NCBI GenBank assembly: GCA_001931875.2
Contig: MSJH02000771.1
Span: forward strand, 1-37,161
DNA: 37,161 nucleotides
Reading direction: 5' to 3'
Source of the DNA: Byssochlamys sp. IMV 00236
Lineage: Eukaryota > Ascomycota > Eurotiomycetes > Eurotiales > Thermoascaceae
Shown here: in pieces, positions 21,714 to 32,338 of the stretch
How the letters are laid out: each line of letters begins with the position of its first letter
Position numbering within the stretch: position 1 is the stretch's first letter
Position numbers and translations under genes: made by a program
The notes under the pieces: generated by a model
The model's input: the letters and a program-made list of their open reading frames with translations, nothing else
Database searches by the model: none
Told to the model about the DNA's origin: nothing

Positions 21714-24030
21714 ATGGTTGTTCCATTTTCTGCTGAAGATTATCCTATTGTCATAGGTATTGACTTTGGTATGTATGGTGTAATAAAAAGAAAAAGTCTG
21801 AATTTTAAATGTCATGTTCAGGAACAACTTATTCTGGTGTATCTTATTCTTTTATGAATGATAATGAAATTGTCGATATCAATAAATGGTATCTATATAT
21901 ATAGTTGTATTTGGTGTGTATATAATAACATCATATATATATATATAGGCCACGACAACCAGATTATAGTTATCCCAAGGTAAGAATATAGATGAATGCT
22001 ATTTAACTCGTCTTATTTTATTGCATGACAGGTTCCTACAGTGTGTGTAAGTTGGATGGACAACCTTACAAAACTATGTATTTACATTTTATATTCTATT
22101 TAGCAATACAGTCACGAAACTGGAGTAAGGAAGAAAAAAAAAAAAAAAACAATAAAGTGTATTTGTTATTCAATATGTAGTATAGAAATTAGTTCAGTGG
22201 GGAAGATTCGCAAGATCCAATAAAGCAGACCAAGGAAACATACTTGTCATACAACAATTCAAAATATACCTCGACGAAAACCCACAGAGACCATTAGCTA
22301 ATTTACCATTAGGCTTAACTCCTACTATTATCATAGCTGGTAATATATATATATACATATGGATAAACTAGACTGATTCCCAACCTTAGACTATTTGGAA
22401 AAAATGTTTACCTATGTCAAGACATACATGAGTCAAAAGGGATTCAACAACGATTTTGAGAAAAGGGCCCGTTTCTGTATCACGGTAAGTGTATCAAGAA
22501 AAGAATTGTACCTTTATCAACACAATGTAGGTTCCAGCCATGTGGTCCGATCAAGCAAAGCAAATAATGAGAAATGCAGCTATTCAAGCTAAGTTGATCC
22601 AGTTGACAGATCATCGTGACAGGCTCATGTTGATTTCAGAACCTGAAGCTGCAGCTCTCTATTGTGAAAGGACGTGTGATAAATTTGACATGAAACATGG
22701 AGACGAGTTTATGATTTGTGATGCCGGAGGTACCTAACAATATAGAATGTGATGCACCCTTTCATTTTTAAACACAAACAGGCGGAACGGTTGATTTGAT
22801 CGTCTTTAGGCTCGAGAAAGGATTAGATGGAAAGACAGTGTTTAGGGAGAGTACAAAAGGACTAGGAGAGACGTGTGGGTCGATGTTTATCGACTTGAAT
22901 TTTAGAAAGTTGTTACGAAAGAGATTAAAGAAAGTGTTGCGTCCATCAGCTAATGGTAAAGTGGAGATTCCTTCAGCACCCTTTGAACATATGATGGATG
23001 TCTTTGTTGGTAAATATGAATGCAGTGTTCAAAATGAGAAGGCTAATTTCTAACTGTAGACAGCTCTAAGCCATTGTTTGACAACACGGATGACATTTAC
23101 TGTTCTCTGCCCATGGGATTTGATTTACTCAGGAAAACAGATCCATCGATAGGCTTGGATGAAGGCACGATCACATTTACAAAAGAAGAAATAAAGAAGC
23201 ATGTCTTTGATCCTGTCATCCAAAGGGTCATTGGTCTCTGTCGTCAGCTACAAAAGGATACTACCAATCTAAAGGCTATTTTCATGGTGGGTGGTTTTGG
23301 TTCTTCTGCTTATCTTTATCAGCAAATGGTAAAAGAGTTTTCTCCTGAAGGAATCAAGATAATTCAGCCTGATAGACCAGGTAAGTCAAAAGCAAAAAAA
23401 AAAAAAAAGAATACAAAATTGATAACTCTCTCTGTGTAGAAATGGCAGTGGCCCGTGGTGCAGTCATCTTTGGTTTGAATCCTACAAAGATTGCTACTCG
23501 AATTCCAAGACTGTGGTATGGTATCAAGAGCGCATATCCATTTGATTATGAAATGGATCCTGATGAATACAAGGTGATTCGACCTGATGGTAGTGTTCGA
23601 TGTGATAATCGTTTTTCTACCTTTGTTGAAAGAGGCAAACCTTTAGGTAATAGATATCCCTTCTTTCAGTTGCTTCCTTAATAACCCATGGATATAGATT
23701 TGGACAGCTGTATCGTTCGACATTTTACCATCTACGCTCCTCACAAGACAGCGTGCTCTATCTTTGCTTCTGATAGTGAAACTGAACCAAGATATGTAGT
23801 CCCGTCTCCACATAATAATGTCAAAAAGGTATTTGACTGTGATATCCCTATGCCTCATTTGCCCAACGTAAAACACGGCGATCCTATACCACTGACAATA
23901 AAGGTAATAATCATGTTGAATGAACCTATCTAACATTTTACAGATGTACTTTGGTGAAAATGAGCATCGAGTGGAAGCTGTTATTAACGATGTTACTTAT
24001 AATGTTTCTTGTAAATTTGAAGTAGAATAA
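21714..24030 (+). CDS. HSPA12-like Hsp70-family ATPase, paralogue B
   Basis: This is a predicted 561-aa homologue of the neighbouring paralogue A. Thirteen exons sum to 562 codons: 21714-21768, 21822-21888, 21949-21979, 22032-22046, 22104-22124, 22186-22339, 22390-22484, 22531-22729, 22782-23009, 23060-23380, 23440-23646, 23698-23903, 23944-24030. Phosphate 1 is GIDFGTTYSG (15-24), phosphate 2 MICDAGGGTVDLI (207-219, split by an intron), and the adenosine motif MVGGFGSSAYL (364-374). Exons of 15, 21 and 31 nt occur near the 5' end. The last intron precedes MYFG in both paralogues, but in phase 0 here and phase 2 in paralogue A, a one-nucleotide shift. Biochemical role is unknown. The stop is 18 bp from that of the convergent p24 gene. 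Confidence 0.88.
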
Positions 24031-24048
24031 AGATGTTTTTTTTTTTAT
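24031..24048. terminator. 18-bp gap between convergent stop codons
   Basis: The HSPA12-like B stop and the p24 stop are separated by only 18 bp, mostly T. Both 3'UTRs must therefore lie inside the opposing gene, giving antisense overlap if both are transcribed together. Confidence 0.6.
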
Positions 24049-24969
24049 TTATACAAGTTTTTTGGCTGTAAAAAAGTTTTTGTAGTAGTGCATCTGCCAG
24101 AAACAAACAACACCCAAGACGACAATTTGAGCAATGGTCCACCAGACTGCACGAGAGTTGATAAGTTCGGATTGATCACGGAATGCTTCTTCTCGTTCCT
24201 ATATACAAAGTAAGTCTTTTTGATTTTACATGTACACGCAAACTTACACGCTGAGCATTTTGTTCAATTTGGATATCTTCAACACGTTCGTTTAATTCAT
24301 GTACTCTTTGTACCAATTCTATATAAATAATCATACAAAGTTCAGTGTCTATCTCTTTTCTGTATTATTGATCCTTACCAGAGACGCCATCCGCATGATG
24401 ATCATGGTGGTCAGTTGGATCATCAAAGTCCATATCAAAAGTAACTCTCTAAAAATAAACGAATCGTTAGATACATATACAATTATGTAAAGCTTTCTTA
24501 CTGTCTTGGTATTGTCAAACCAGGCGTTTGATGAAGTAGAAAGACAGATGGCATGGTCTCCAGATTCAGCAGAGGTAAAAGTGAAACGTCCAGATGAGCC
24601 ACTTTTTGTGTCTACAACTCTGTGACCTTGAGGAAGTTCCTAATAATGAACTTAGTGGGTGCTTTCTTTTTTTTTAAAAAAAAAAGTGTAATAATATGAA
24701 CCTCGACTGTGATTTCCATCTTGACATCCTTATTTTCAATCCATTCATTTTGAGTTGAAGAGAACTGTTCTGTCTTGTAAACACCTATTAATGTGTTTAA
24801 TAAAAAATTAGGGGATACCAAAACACTCATTACCAATGACCATGGTTTCTTTTGGTAAGTCTTCAATAAAGCATTTCTTCTCGGAACCTTCGAGATAAAA
24901 GTATAATGCCTGAGTACTGATTACACACAAGGCGAGTAATACAAGTGCAGAAAACCGTATGCTTGACAT
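24049..24969 (-). CDS. p24 family cargo receptor, TMED9/Erp1-like
   Basis: This encodes a 215-aa p24 protein of the alpha type. Six exons (24969-24834, 24784-24702, 24639-24502, 24448-24379, 24318-24248, 24198-24049) sum to 216 codons. A signal peptide ([15 protein letters not shown], about 7-21) is followed by [20 protein letters not shown], a classic p24-alpha start, then the GOLD domain with its second Cys ([12 protein letters not shown]). A coiled coil ([20 protein letters not shown]) and a transmembrane helix ([14 protein letters not shown]) precede the tail [13 protein letters not shown] and KK signals match COPII and COPI binding, and the tail is nearly that of TMED9. An in-frame upstream ATG at 25188 would bury the signal peptide, so 24969 is chosen. 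A (GT)n run lies just upstream. Confidence 0.93.
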
Positions 24970-25598
24970 GTCTAATAACGCACGCGTGTGTGTGTGTGTG
25001 TGTCCTTGAAAGCAACAAGTGAGAATTAATGGCTGAAGGAGTTTTTCAATGTTAAAATTAATAATCCAATCAGGGCTCGCCAATAAAGTCGAATTAATTT
25101 GGCTGACTTCTCTCTCTCTCAAAGAACTCAGGGCACGTGACTCTGTCCGATACATTGCACTATTTGTACCAAAGAAACACTCCATCATGTGTGCTGGCTA
25201 CTTTAAGTACAGAAAAAAAAGCTTGTACTCTGGCTATCAGGTAGATTGCATCAAGCCTCCATACCTCACGCGCTGTGTGTACACCACCTGAATATATTAA
25301 GTTTTGTTATGAAAACATCCTATTAGACTTTCTTTCTCTTCATACAAGAAAAGAGGTACTTCATGTAGAGCCCGGATCAGATTGTACATACAGATATGAG
25401 AAGATACTCTTGATAGAGCAACATCTTTAAACGTATGTGTACGACAGTAAGGTGAATTAAAGCAGCTGTCAACCTGTGACGATCTTTTTCTTTTTTTGTT
25501 TCCCCCTTTAGAATGGGTAAAGCATTAGAAAAGGCAAACAAAAATAAGTGAACTGAATTCATGTAGCAAATAGAAGAGACAATACCGATGAAGACCAA
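24970..25598. promoter_or_regulatory. Intergenic region between p24 and CENP-I genes, with (GT)n tract
   Basis: This 629-bp divergent interval has no supported gene. A (GT)9 run lies at 24986-25003, 17 bp from the p24 ATG. The open frames at 25049-25291 (+) and 25377-25643 (-) have no recognisable features and the second overlaps the CENP-I start, so both are treated as chance. Confidence 0.55.
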
Positions 25599-28321
25599 AT
25601 GAGCGATCACGATTCTATTTATAGCAATGATCAAGACATTCAATCGAGAACAGTTAGTTTATCTGATATAACAACCGATAATGTCAATGACATTTTACAT
25701 GAACAATTCAGCCGCTTTCATCCTTCTTTACCTGCTGCTACTCTTGTTCACAACACTCCTTATTTCCTAAGTTCAGGCGATATCATCAAAAAATTTGGGC
25801 TTTCACAGATACAATTTGAGGCCTTGTATCAAATTATTATGAGCAATAAACTAGGTATAACAACAATAACAAAAACAACAACAATGATATTAATTTTAAA
25901 TAGTTCCAAGACGAAGAATAGCCTTGGTTTCATTACTTCTTCCAAGAAACAATGTGCCTGAGTGGTGTGTGACGCGTATCATTGCAAGAATACCCAATAA
26001 TAGTGTCAAGCTAAATAAGAGATTACTGCAGTGGATTATCTCAATTTATGACATAATTGAATCTGATAACGAACAATATGACAATCTATACCCTGTGTTA
26101 TTTCATTATTTGACAATAGCTGGAATTAGGTAAAAACAAAAAACCTTTTGCTTTATCTGTAACACCTCCTTTTTTAGAACGGAGCTCTGTCATTTACTTT
26201 ACTACATGACCAGAAAGAATAGAGTGACCAAATATAGAGTCAAGAAGCTGTAAGGAAGAAATAAACAGATGAAAAATAGAGCTAACATTTCGTAAAGGAG
26301 AGAAATGATTGATAAAGAAAAGGATAATATAGCATTGATTGCGCTTTTGATGGTCTATAAAAGCTATGACGATAGCATTGAAATATCTGAGAATGTTCGA
26401 TTAAGGGAAGCCATAGCATTTGAGGTATTAAGCTATATTAAAAAAAAAAAGAAAGTGTGTATGCTAATATATGAATAGCATCCTGATCCCGAGACGAAAA
26501 ATAACTTGATGAATATAAGAATGTTATGGTCCAACAATGACGAAGCAGGATTGTATAGGCCACCTATTGCACTAGACTCAACCTCTGTGCCACGTAACAA
26601 GAGGAAAAGAAATCAAGATCCCCAAGAGTTGAAGAAGGCAACGATACAAGTAAGACACACAAGTAATCTCTTGTTCCACGACTAATACTCTTATAGTTAC
26701 GTAATTTGGATGTACAAGAAGTATTACGAATGGCAGAACATATCGATCAATTCAAACTATCAGAACAACTGGACAGGATGCTGGAGAATAGGATACTACA
26801 ACATGTCATCGTATGCAGACCCGATAGTTCACTTATTTCTCGTATGGGCTATTGGCTCGATCAAAAGCTGCTATACCTCGTTCGATGGGCAAATCCAAAA
26901 GATATAGGAAAGACTGAATTCAAGGAATTCCTACAAAAGTTGATAAAGTTGACACAATTTACAAAGGTAACAAGACACACTTCAAAACATATCTAACATA
27001 TTATTAGGCCCAATTACCTATCATTGAGGACTTTTTAAGAGAGTATTTAAAGATCTGGAACGGATACGAGTTTCAAGAAGAGGTTTTTGAACTTGTCACA
27101 TTTCTAAAACCAAATGAATATCAAGGTACGTAGGTTTGAAAAAGTTGAGCTTATACATACTGAATGAACCAGATCTATATAAATCCGTCTTGTGGCCACT
27201 GTATCGATTGTATTACATATCAGACGTTCATTGGAAAGCGAGATTGATCCTCTGTTATAGTGAATGGCTTAAGAATTGGGCATTATTAGATTGGGATAAG
27301 CATAAAAAGCTTGAACAAGACGAACAAGCAGAGATGGATCAAGTGACTTGGTTATTTAAAGGACTATCATTCGATACAGACTATTTTCACTCAATGCAGC
27401 AATTTGTTCTACATGTCGATAAATTATGTACGCTCGGCTTGCTCCAAGAGAAAGATCATCCTTTATTACAACACGCTTCACTTTCATTTTTTGAACTAGT
27501 AAAATAAGTGAGATATATTGTATACATCAAACTAACACACATCAAAGGTCTCTTCCATTTCAATACAGCATAATATACCAAGAATCATTACACCCACGGC
27601 ACCATTTGTATATAGACACTTCTTTTCTACTTCTGCAATGGCACATAGTAGGATATGCAGCATTATTTATCAATATAAAATGGCGTTTGAACAAAGTGAA
27701 GATCAGCCTGAAGATCATCGGACTGAAGAATATCTATCAAGCTTCAATGCTTGCATGCTGAATGTATGTAGTGCCTTATGGAAAACGATCAGTATTCAAG
27801 GTGAACAACCTCCCTTTGATCTACCAGCGTAAGAATACTTGTATATCAAGTGTATGTATACTCACTCGCCTTAAAAAGTGTAACTGTAGAGCGCTTGTTT
27901 GAAAGATGTCAGGAAAGAGGAACAGATGTACAAAGAGCATTGTCTATAACGCAGTCAGCAGCTTTAATAGGGTTCTCAAAAAGATTCATGAAGGTTAGTT
28001 TCTAGGTATCATAAGAGAGGTTTAGATATAAACAAAAGAGCATCATAGGCGTTGGAAGAGCAAGAGACGAATCATCGGGTGATGCATCATGAACCGATTA
28101 CGGCCAATTCGTTAGCTAAACTTGGACAGGTAAGGATCAAATATTACTCCTTAAGGCTGATACTGACTATAATATAGGAAGGTGGAATGAGTTTATCCTA
28201 TCAAGACTATAGAATACGTTATTTAGATCATCTTTATGAACAAGGTTTTACTGGCATTTATAATCTATTATATTCCAGTATGAAATCTTTAATCAATAAA
28301 AGAAAAGAAAAAGTGGTTTAA
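25599..28321 (+). CDS. CENPI: Centromere protein I / Mis6, inner kinetochore subunit
   Basis: This encodes a 728-aa member of the CENP-I/Mis6 family, part of the constitutive centromere-associated network (CENP-H/I/K/M module). Twelve exons sum to 729 codons: 25599-25854, 25904-26129, 26178-26249, 26298-26424, 26479-26649, 26697-26966, 27008-27125, 27173-27498, 27548-27828, 27879-27993, 28049-28129, 28178-28321. The family signature is at about residues 85-215: VPRRIALVSLLLPRNNVPEW, then RLLQWIISIYDIIE, then ELCHLLYYMTRKNRVTKYRV followed by LIALLMVYKSY. This matches the human CENP-I order of a CL..P.NLVP block, LL.WL...YD and VCHLLYLLT.K..VKPFR. The rest is helical, as in HEAT-type CENP-I, and length fits (human 756, Mis6 about 670 aa). 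A basic KRKRNQ-like patch (NKRKRN, about 268) could be a nuclear signal. The 47-nt intron 27126-27172 is needed to avoid a stop. Confidence 0.88.
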
Positions 28322-28985
28322 ATAATTGTTATTGGTACCCTGTTTATATATAAAAAAGATGATAAAGAAATGTTTATTTCAAAAAAGAGAAAGACGCTAT
28401 AAAGAATCAGGAATCGTTGGTATAAATCACTACACTCATATAATCGATGATTATCAACGACAAGGTATTATCAGACATAGGGTCTGTTTAAAGTACAGAG
28501 ATGATGCATATATTCAGGCCCTTCGACATTGACACGTTGTAACGTTGATTTCGGGAAAAAGTGTACAACACTTTAGGACGCACAGATTTTCTATTGTAAC
28601 CTTGACAACCAAGTTTGGCAATTGATAGACAAGTAGTACGTCTCTTTGTCTCTTAATATAATAGCAAAATACGATACCTCTTCCATTTGCTTCTTTTTTT
28701 TTTTATAGGGCTATAAATTTCAAACTGACGTAAGCAAAGCAACACATGTAAAGAAGAAGCTTATGATTGTAACTAAAAGAAATTAAAAACCAAAAATAGC
28801 TTAAAGGACCATTATTTACAAAGTAAGTTTCTATTGACAAGCAAGGCAATACACGAATAGGAAGTTGTCGGGGTTGTATTCATTCATTTTACACGTGTAA
28901 CTATTCTATTGTTATATACTCATGTAACTCTCTCTCTTTTTCCCTTTTTCATTTTCGTTTTTTTTTTCTTTTCTGATATCTTAAA
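28322..28985. promoter_or_regulatory. Intergenic region upstream of beta-tubulin
   Basis: The first part holds a short open frame described separately. The last 80 bp before the tubulin ATG are strongly CT-rich (about 28926-28976), a leader type usual for highly expressed fungal genes. Nothing else recognisable was seen. Confidence 0.5.
28359..28532 (+). CDS. Short hypothetical reading frame, 57 codons
   Basis: An ATG at 28359 opens a 57-aa basic, Arg/Tyr-rich frame (MIKKCLFQKRERRYKESG at the start, YRDDAYIQALRH at the end). Its amino-acid mix looks more protein-like than other intergenic frames. It starts 37 bp after the CENP-I stop, where a separate promoter would hardly fit, so a 3'UTR accident is likely. 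I do not recognise it. Confidence 0.15.
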   Translation: MIKKCLFQKRERRYKESGIVGINHYTHIIDDYQRQGIIRHRVCLKYRDDAYIQALRH

Positions 28986-30453
28986 ATGAGAGAAATTATT
29001 CACGTACAAGTTGGTAAATATACATAGTAGCTTATAAAACATTTACTTAAACAAATATAAAGGTCAATGTGGTAACCAAGTGGGTCAAAAGTTTTGGGAG
29101 ACTATCTCTCAAGAACACGGTCTTGAGGCCAATGGTACCTATGCTGGTGATAATGATCTCCAGTTAGAGAGAATCAATGTATTTTTTAATGAAGGTTCTC
29201 AGGGTCAATACGTCCCTAGGTAAAAAAAAGACTTTTTTAAATTGTTTCAATCTATATATATAACGCTGTTGGGGGAAAACAGATCCGTATTGGTAGATCT
29301 TGAACCTGGTACGATGGATGCTGTTCGATCTAGTCCTTATGGTAAGTTATTCCGTCCTGATAACCTCATCTTTGGTCAATCTGGTGCTGGTAACTCTTGG
29401 GCCAGAGGTTACTATACAGAAGGTGCTGAATTGGTTGAATCTGTCATGGATGTCTTGCGTAAAGAAGCTGAAAACACCGATTGTCTCCAAGGATTTCAAT
29501 TATGCCACTCTCTTGGTGGTGGTACTGGTTCCGGTCTTGGTTCTCTCTTGCTTTCAAAGATCCGTGAAGAATATCCCGATCGTATGCTCTGTACTTACTC
29601 TGTAGTTCCTTCTCCCAAGGTATCCGATACCGTGGTTGAACCTTATAACGCCGTCCTTTCCGTTCACCAACTCGTCGAAAACTGTGATGCTACTTTCTGT
29701 ATCGATAACGAAGCACTTTATGACATCTGCTTTAGAACACTCAAGTTGACTAATCCTGGCTATCCTGAATTGAACCAGCTTGTGTCTACTGTCATGTCTG
29801 GTGTCTCCACCAGTTTGCGTTTCCCTGGTCAATTGAACTCTGACTTGCGCAAGTTGTTTGTCAACATGGTTCCTTTCCCTCGTCTTCACTTCTTCATGGT
29901 CGGTTTTGCTCCCTTGACTGCCTTTGGTTCTCAACAATACCGTAACTTGAGTGTCCCCGAATTGACTGCTCAAATGTTTGATGCTCGTAACATGATGGCT
30001 GCCTCTGATCCTCGTCACGGTCGTTACTTGACTGTCGCCACCATCTTCCGTGGTCGCTTGTCTACCAAGGAAGTTGAAAATCAAATGTTAGCTGTTCAAC
30101 AAAAGAACTCTTCTTACTTTGTTGAATGGATTCCTAACGGTGTCAAGACTTCTCTTTGTGATATTCCTCCTGTGGGTCTCAAGATGTCTGGTACCTTCAT
30201 TGGTAACAGCACAGCTATTCAAGAGCTGTTCAAGCGCGTGAATGACCAATACTCCGCTATGTTTAGAAGAAAGGCTTTCTTGCATTGGTACACTGGTGAA
30301 GGTATGGATGAAATGGAATTCACAGAAGCAGAATCCAACATGAACGATTTGGTCTCTGAGTACCAACAATATCAAGAAGCTACTGCTGAAGAAGAGTATT
30401 TAGAAGAAGAAGATTATCTTGAAGAGGATCAAGATATTGAAGAAGACGAGTAA
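28986..30453 (+). CDS. TUB2: Beta-tubulin
   Basis: This encodes a 451-aa beta-tubulin, the GTP-binding partner of alpha-tubulin in microtubules. Three exons (28986-29013, 29063-29219, 29283-30453) sum to 452 codons. The start [15 protein letters not shown] includes the MREI autoregulation tetrapeptide. The tubulin signature GGGTGSGLG is at 140-148, VDLEPGTMD at 66-74, and an acidic tail ([14 protein letters not shown]) ends the protein. Unusual residues include Tyr167 (CTYSVVPS), Cys196, Ala198 (CDATFC), Ser100 in GAGNSWARG, and a divergent 30-62 loop. Phe200, His6 and Leu240 are typical. The long third exon has strongly biased codons (GGT, CTC/TTG, AAC, TTC), as expected of high expression. 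Fungi of this group often have several beta-tubulins, and this could be a divergent copy. Confidence 0.97.
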
Positions 30454-30622
30454 AATCATTCTATTATTCCCACTTTAAATGTTGCAAACCTTACCTTTAT
30501 CATATACAAAGAGACATAGTTTTAATCCTTAATGCGCTAATAAAAACCACGTGACCTTTTTGAAACTTGTTCTATGCAAAAAGTCTGTGCTTGCTTTTTT
30601 TTTCTTGCGCTTGTGTACATAA

Positions 30623-32338
30623 ATGAACAATTTTGAATCCATTCATTCTTCGCTTGATTTTAACGAGAGTCTACTAGAGACTAATCCTTTTGCAGATGCT
30701 GTGCCTACAGGAAGTGGTTCGATTGAACCTGCAGATACTCAGCATAGTTCTGACATTGAGCAGCAGACAGTTATTGAACAACAAACAACACCGCCAGTGA
30801 ATGAGCAACAAATAGAAGAAGAACAGACAATAGAAGAAGAAGCAAATGAAATGACTGAACAGTTACAGCAAGTTGATATCAATAAACCGAGTTCACTTGA
30901 CACATCGTCTATAGAAGATACCCAAGTAAAGTTTTACTTGTATAAATAAAAAGAAAACAACTAAAGACATATCTTAGTCAAAATCCTTACAAGTACCCGA
31001 AAGTGGATCTCGACCCTATTTTCAAATTACCATTGAGGATCCACAGAAAGTAGGTGACGCTATTAATGCTCATATTGTCTATAAAGTCAGAACCAAGGTA
31101 TATATATATATATTTTTCACTTGAAAGGGGGAAGAGGCAATTAAAACATCCCATAGACCAACTCTCCTGCTTTTCGTTCACCAGAAGTGATTGTGGCAAG
31201 AAGATACCGTGACTTTTTATGGCTTTATAACCAACTGACACTAGGCAACCCAGGCGTGATTGTACCTCCTGTGCCTGAAAAGCATGCATTAGGCCGCTTT
31301 CAAGATGATTTTGTAGAGTCAAGGAGAATGGCCTTGGAGCGATGTCTGCAAAAGATCGTTGCACACCCGATGCTCTATGGAGATCCTGACCTAAAGGTAT
31401 TTTTGGAAAGCGAATCATTTAATATCGAAAAGCGACAGAGACGAGCGGAACCAGAAAAACTCGGGTTTATGCGATCCTTTGGCGAGACGATATCGAATGC
31501 AGCCACCTTTTCAAAGTTTGTCGAGGTCGATGAATGGTTTGCATCGAAACGAAATCAGTTGGACGCATTGGAGGCGCAGTTAAAGGGGCTGTTGAAAAGC
31601 GTGGAAGGCGTAGTGAAGCAACGAAAGGAACTGGGTTCAGCCACAGCCGATTTTGGTGAAAGTATGTTTCCGCTGGCTTCGGCGGAATTAAACCATAGCT
31701 TATCGACTCATTTGAAAATACTTGGAGAGATACAGAAAAAGATGAAGCAGTTGCATGAGGAGCAGGCGCAGTATGATATCATTACGCTAGAGAATACAAT
31801 TGATGAGTATATTCGTATCATTGGATCTATTAGGGTAAGAAAGACGGGGGGTAAACAAGGGTACTTGTCGCTCACACAGTGTGTATCATTGAAAAATTAA
31901 ACTTGCAGATCGCTTTTAATGCTCGAGTGAAGGCGTATCAAACTTATCAACAAGCTGACTCTGAATTACAGCGAAAGTTGGCCTTATTTGAGAAAGTAAA
32001 GGCACAGCAAAAGAACAAGCCGGACAAGTTGGCTGCTTCTCAACAAGAAATTAACGAGATGAAACAAAGGGTGGAAGAGCTTGAGCAAGAGTTTGATGAT
32101 ATATCTAAGCTGATAAAGAGTGAACTGGATCGATTTGATAAGGAAAAAGTGGAAGACTTTAGAGACAGTGTTCAGCAATTCCTGTGTAGTATGATTGAGC
32201 ATCAAAAACAGGTAATTCATAAAGAGAGAGAAGAAATATTATACTCATCTGTGAGTTTAGATTGTTGCGCTATGGGAAACATATTTTGAACAGACAGAAG
32301 GGCTTGAAGATGAAGAAGAAGAAGCAGAAACAGAATAA
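30623..32338 (+). CDS. VPS5: PX-BAR sorting nexin, Vps5/SNX1-like retromer subunit
   Basis: This encodes a 493-aa sorting nexin that binds PI3P and bends endosomal membrane for endosome-to-Golgi retrieval with retromer. Exons 30623-30925, 30978-31097, 31157-31834, 31909-32211 and 32261-32338 sum to 494 codons. Residues 1-101 are acidic and Gln-rich and include an ETNPFADAV (NPF) motif that EH-domain proteins could bind. The PX domain spans about 105-225, with VIVARRYRDFLWLYNQL (the RRYRDF phosphoinositide motif), VPPVPEK and RRMALERCLQKIVAHP. The BAR domain is a long helical region from about 250 to 480, ending QVIALWETYFEQ, typical of Vps5/SNX1 rather than Vps17. Yeast Vps5 is longer (675 aa), mainly at the N-terminus. 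The ATG is 168 bp downstream of the tubulin stop. Confidence 0.92.

Noticed and set aside
24970..25188. Upstream in-frame ATG for the TMED9-like gene
   Set aside because: It would place 73 residues before a clear signal peptide and run through the (GT)n repeat; p24 proteins start at the signal peptide.
27126..27133. Apparent 8-nt intron or frameshift in the CENP-I gene
   Set aside because: A normal 47-nt intron (27126-27172) with GTACGT donor and CCAG acceptor removes the stop and keeps frame.
29554..30375. Long antisense open frames (176 and 95 codons) across the tubulin gene
   Set aside because: They mirror the strongly biased codons of beta-tubulin on the opposite strand and have no family features.
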